Source: Powellomyces hirtus (Eukaryota; Chytridiomycota; Chytridiomycetes; Spizellomycetales; Powellomycetaceae). From it: a DNA stretch of 64,000 bases. Positions 60,201 to 64,000 of the stretch are shown here, in pieces (position 1 is the stretch's first letter; each line of letters starts with the position of its first letter). The DNA lies in NCBI GenBank assembly GCA_025526995.1, contig JAHLKG010000005.1, positions 1,364,001-1,428,000 on the forward strand, read 5' to 3'. The notes below the pieces were generated by a model. That model had not been told where the DNA came from, did no database searches, and saw only the letters and a program-made list of their open reading frames with translations. A program made the translations under genes and the position numbers.

Positions 60201-62775
60201 CTGTAATGGCCCATCTGCAAATTCAATGCTCACAATCTCTTCCCGGGCCAATCCACCCAAAGTTGGAATCTACATTGCTCGATATTGGAAGGACAGCGGC
60301 AGCTGGGTTTCGTACCATCAGATGCTCATGGGGGCAGTAACCACCGAGGTGGGCGACTTCCAACCCGGCACTTCTCATCCGCTCCACCAACCATGCTGAC
60401 TCGTGCTCTATATAGATTGTTTTCTCCGCGTTACTGGGCGTCATTGGCGAGTTTGGCCCAATCCACCGGCGTCACTCGATTCTCGGTCTGTTCCTCACTG
60501 GTCTGATCATCATCGTGACTTGGCTTGGACGCTTCAGCGGCTATTGGGACACAGAATTTTCCGTGAAATATAACAAATACATTCGACTGGCTCACTGGAC
60601 CCTGGGCTACTCGGCCTACTTTACAGGGCTTTTCCAAGGGTATATGGGCGTAGTGGATATTACCGAAGGGGGCAATGTGGACTGTAAGAGTTGTGACACA
60701 AGGCTTTCGCCACAAATCGTCACAGTTTCTTGGTTTCTTACTCTTTCTTCTCCAACTCCAGGGCTGAAATGGTTCTATATTCCGAGTGTGTTGGCCACAC
60801 CTTTGACACTGATTATGGTCGCCTGGTGGCACAACTTTTCAGCCAGAAAGACAGACGGAAAGAGCACCTGCAAGCAGAGTGACAACTTACCAAAGTTTAA
60901 CTGGCACGACGTGCATGAGCGGGTCGAAACGGGCGCTAAATTGCTGGTTATTAAGGGCATTGTTTGTAAGTACCTGGATTATTTCGTTTCACAGCGGTCC
61001 TGTTTGGCACTGCTGAATTGTGGGTCATCATCCATCTAGATGACGCGGCACCCTTCATGCTCAAACACCCCGGCGGCGCCAAGATCCTGGGCAGCGTAGT
61101 CGGCATGGACGCAACCAACGCATTCTACGGAATCAAGACGCGTAAATCAAAAAACAAACAAGATGCGCAGAACCAAGCGGCCGTTCCCGTCTGGCATCCG
61201 CACTCCCGATTAGCCGAGTCCTTACTCTCCAAACTCGCGGTAGGAGCCCTCGCCGACGACGATGACAATGACGGCGACAATCAAGGTCATTACGGGCTCG
61301 TCAAAAGCGCCTCCATGGCCACCGACGGAGACCTCGAGTCCACGACTGATGCGCCGACGCGTAAAGCCCAGCGCCTGGCCCAATTACGCGCCATCTCGCG
61401 CGACCACCTCGAAAACAAAACTTTCAAACCCGAGTCCCTCACCACGCAACTCTCAGAACTCTCGTACCAGAACGTAGAACTCAACACACGCACGCTCGCG
61501 TCATCCACCGAATCGAAACGCCCCACGTACCGTATCTCGTTCAAACTCAACTCGGCCACGCCTGAAGATAAAAAGAAAAAGGAGGCCGCGCAAGATAAAG
61601 CTAATGCCGCCACCGTGCCTGAAGTGTTCCTTTTCCCCGGCCAATGCGTGATCCTGCAATTCATCACTGACCAGGGCGAAGTCGTCACGCGGCAATACAC
61701 CCCCTACAAATCACGCAATGTCGGCACCATTGATCTGTACGTCAAAATGGCGAACGGACTGATGACGCGCCATTTAAAGGAATGCCAAAGCATCCGTATC
61801 CGAGGCCCCTTTTCCCACGCCCCCGAGGCCGTCAACACGGAACGCAAAAACGGATGTTGGGATGCCATCGGTATGATCTGTGGCGGGTCCGGACTGACCC
61901 CAATGCTGCTGATCATCGACTACCATCTTCGCTTTGCGGCCCGAGGCTCCCCCAACGGCCGGCCAGCCCTCCAGATGTCGTTACTGAATATCAACCATTC
62001 CGATGTTGACATGTTTGCCCAGCAGGATCTTGAAGCGGCCGAGCAGCGATCCCACGGCACGTTATCGGTCCTCAACCTCTGTCACGAAGTCAAATATCCC
62101 GCGAAGTTCAAGGGCCAACAGGGACGTGTCACCGCTGAGCTTTTGAAAAAAGTTCTGCCTCCGCCCAGTATCGCCCCGAATGCCGGCAATGCTGGTGGTG
62201 CCCCAACCCCAGCCATGAATGCAAGCATGCCGGGGTACAACCGCATCCAATCACTCCAAATGGCCGCGGGAAGCGAAGGGTTGAAAGGCATGAATCGCAA
62301 GCGGGCCGTGTCGCCGGGCAGCGCTACTGCTGGGGACGGCGGATTTGCGGGCTTCAAAACCAGCAGTGCAATGCAGGTCAAGCAAACTCCGTCGCAGCAG
62401 CAGGTCGCCGGTAAACGCAGTTCGGCACCCTATGCGGAGCTCAACCAGAGTGTCAGTCAGCTGTTTGTGGAAGTGCCCACTACTACCCCGAGAACGACGA
62501 CGGCGGTCGAAAGACGCACCTCGTCTACAGGGCGCTACAATCCGTTACCCCCTAGCGATTCGGACGAGAGCGCTGAGGACCCTGAGCGTCAGAAAGCCAT
62601 GTCGATCTTTGTGTGCGGGTATGAACATGATAACATCCTCCCGTTCTATTTGTTGTCGCCATCTGATCTTCTCCCGATGATTTTGAACCCTAACAGCCCG
62701 CCACCGATGCAAGCTGCTGTTCTCGAGCTACTCCTCGCTCTGGGCTACAATCCAGACTCCATCGTCATCTTGTAG
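57281..62775 (+). CDS. Haem peroxidase-DOMON-cytochrome b561-cytochrome b5-FAD/NAD reductase fusion
   Basis: Twelve exons stay in frame: 57281-57566, 57623-58140, 58223-58375, 58473-58649, 58734-58924, 59015-59175, 59277-60072, 60145-60182, 60263-60348, 60416-60683, 60762-60965, 61040-62775; 1537 residues. Signal peptide: MHWSLAIALSVVLLASGGRA. Animal-type peroxidase, about 60-555: NARNISNSVF, SFMDASGLYG, proximal His in RYGHTALN, IQRGRDLGLADYNTMREAYG, RMRDGDRFWYENE. DOMON, about 595-745: NDGWFGFGFGKDM ... GYHGALNRAH. Cytochrome b561, about 755-920, with histidines in NVFHG, SYHQM, IHRRHSILG and LAHWTLGYS. Cytochrome b5, about 935-1030: KGIVYDAAPFMLKHPGG. Reductase, about 1118-1537: RQYTPYKS for FAD, CGGSGLTPM for NAD. 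Peroxidase and DOMON share one exon, b561 and b5 share another, and b5 and reductase a third, so the fusion does not rest on splice guesses alone. The likely role is electron transfer from cytosolic NAD(P)H to extracellular haems (inference). Confidence 0.88.
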
Positions 62776-62897
62776 AGAGCAATCTCATTGCAAAAAGACT
62801 CTGGACTTGACGTTATTATTGTATTTGTATATGTAATGCATGATTATCCTACGTCTACTAAATCGATGAGGACGGGGAGACATGGGGAGCGATACTT

Positions 62898-62916
62898 GGG
62901 GGGGGGGGGGGGGGGG
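62898..62916. repeat. Poly-G homopolymer, 19 bases
   Basis: Uninterrupted run of 19 guanines on the plus strand in the spacer between the fusion gene and the convergent membrane-protein gene. Confidence 0.9.
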
Positions 62917-63129
62917 TATCTAGGGCGCAATATGAGGAATGACTATTTCCCTCAGTACAGCCATCTCCTACTCTGCTCGGGGGTAAAACTATGCGGGTGG
63001 GCAAGTCAAGCAAACAGCGGCCCGCGCTGTATTGCCAACTTCAAAGCTTGGAGTGATTAAGTGATTAAAGGAGGAGGAGCGTGGTTATCACCACGGCTAA
63101 TTAATGTGTGTGGGTGTGGGGGTCCGTGT

Positions 63130-64000
63130 TTACGGGGTCCAATTACTGCCCAGCGAGCAGACATCGCTGACGTGCCCATAAGTGTGGGATTGCGTATGAG
63201 ATGAACTGCCGCTTCTGGAATTCTCGAGATGCGCCATGTGGACTGCGGTGTGTTTGTATTCGGCGTAGCGAGCAGTTCTCTTGGGAAGAGACAATTCGGG
63301 CTGGGTCAGAGAGGAAGCAAAGAGATGCGTGTTGGCTCCGCTTTGGTCACAGGATCCCAACATGCGCGACTCTTCGGCGTGGGCAACCGAGGACGATTTC
63401 CGCATGATGCATTGAATGCCAAACATCCAGACCGTGCCCAGCTGGACGACGATAACGGGTGGTCCGACTATATGTTGATGCGGAGATATGATGACTGGTT
63501 AGCATGACGTCAGGAGTAAATTGGGATATCGCTGGTTCGACGGCCGGAGGATACTCACAAGCCAGCGTAAAGTATCCAATGTAGAGAGCCCCTTTCTCCG
63601 TGTTGAATGTGATGAGGCCCCACATGGCAGCCGCGCTCATCATGATCAGAAGACTAATGGCATTCGTCACAGTGAACTTGCGGAACTGATCCATCTAGAG
63701 AGAGAGAGAGTCAGATCATTATTTCTTTTCATATTTAGGCCGGAAAAGATCACGCTTACCTTCAATGAGATCTCTCTCAATTCCTTCGTCCCCCTACTCC
63801 TCCCCGATCTCTCCTTCAGCTCATTACAGGAATGATTAATGCCCTCCACCAATTCACCGCCATGTGACCAAAACTTCCATCCAACAAACAAGCAATCGCA
63901 GCTCGCCACCACCAGCTGACTCGTCCACGCAATGGTCGACCGATCCCGATCTTCCCGCGCCTGGTAGTAGGTCGTGAGAACGCACGTGAGGATGGTCGCG
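63130..64000 (-). CDS. Polytopic membrane protein, 5' end beyond window
   Basis: Three exons are visible on the minus strand: from the window edge to 63760, then 63694-63559, then 63467-63130, all in frame. Hydrophobic helices: TIAWTSQLVVASCDCLFVGW, FTVTNAISLLIMMSAAAMWG then LITF, and GALYIGYFTLAFGPPVIVVQ then LGTVWMFGIQ. A basic loop (ELKERSGRSRGTKELREISL) sits between two of them. The cytosolic tail is Ser/His/Thr-rich and ends SLGSNWTP. The pattern of loops resembles fungal seven-helix integral membrane proteins, but I cannot assign a family or function. The start codon is outside the window. Confidence 0.7.

Noticed and set aside
57281..62775. Annotation of the large redox gene as a dual oxidase (DUOX) or NADPH oxidase
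   Set aside because: The membrane part has the four-histidine spacing of cytochrome b561 and is preceded by a DOMON domain and followed by cytochrome b5. There is no NOX-type ferric reductase core or EF hand.

Overview
This is nuclear DNA of a fungus. Genes are split by short GT-AG introns (mostly 50-100 bases), there are no bacterial-type operons, and the products are fungal/opisthokont housekeeping proteins (histone H4, Vps34, ORC1, Med17, Sec61-beta, Zim17, CSC1-type channel, Prm10/ThrE-type transporter). A MYSM1-like SANT-SWIRM-JAMM protein, an animal-type haem peroxidase, a WSD1-type acyltransferase and dense introns with micro-exons suggest an early-diverging, chytrid-like fungus rather than an ascomycete or basidiomycete. 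That placement is inference. I saw no convincing tRNA, rRNA, transposon or CRISPR array.

Layout. 1-6.1 kb: 3' end of TOP3 (+), histone H4 (-), VPS34 (-). 6.6-13.9 kb: mitochondrial oxodicarboxylate-type carrier (+), TLC-domain membrane protein (+), MED17 (-), Mpv17/PMP22-family protein (-). 14.4-22.9 kb: ORC1 (-), an unidentified spliced gene (-), MRP10/mS37 (+), a ThrE/Prm10-like transporter (-), a low-complexity protein (+). 23-25.9 kb is gene-poor. 25.9-32.3 kb: aquaglyceroporin (+), MYSM1-like H2A deubiquitinase (-), a small NTF2-like protein (+). 32.5-42.4 kb: mitochondrial leucyl-tRNA synthetase (+), ZIM17 (-), SEC61B (+), carnitine acetyltransferase (-), O-methyltransferase (+). 42.7-52.5 kb: CSC1/OSCA channel (-), APRT (+), Delta12/omega3 desaturase (-), WSD1-type acyltransferase (-). 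53-55.5 kb: a membrane protein (-), an F-box-like protein (+), a small secreted cysteine-rich protein (-). 57.3-62.8 kb: a very large redox fusion protein (+). 63.1-64 kb: a membrane protein running off the window (-).

The most striking object is the gene at 57281-62775. A 12-exon model stays in frame throughout (4614 coding bases, 1537 residues). It reads signal peptide, animal-type haem peroxidase, DOMON, cytochrome b561, cytochrome b5, then a cytochrome-b5-reductase-like FAD/NAD module. The predicted topology is a trans-membrane electron wire from cytosolic NAD(P)H to an extracellular peroxidase. This resembles the logic of dual oxidase but uses a different membrane and reductase core.

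Other groupings are loose. Mitochondrial functions recur (carrier, Mpv17-like, mS37, LeuRS, Zim17, carnitine acetyltransferase). Lipid metabolism is represented by the desaturase, acyltransferase, TLC protein and carnitine acetyltransferase. There is no sign of a co-regulated metabolic cluster.
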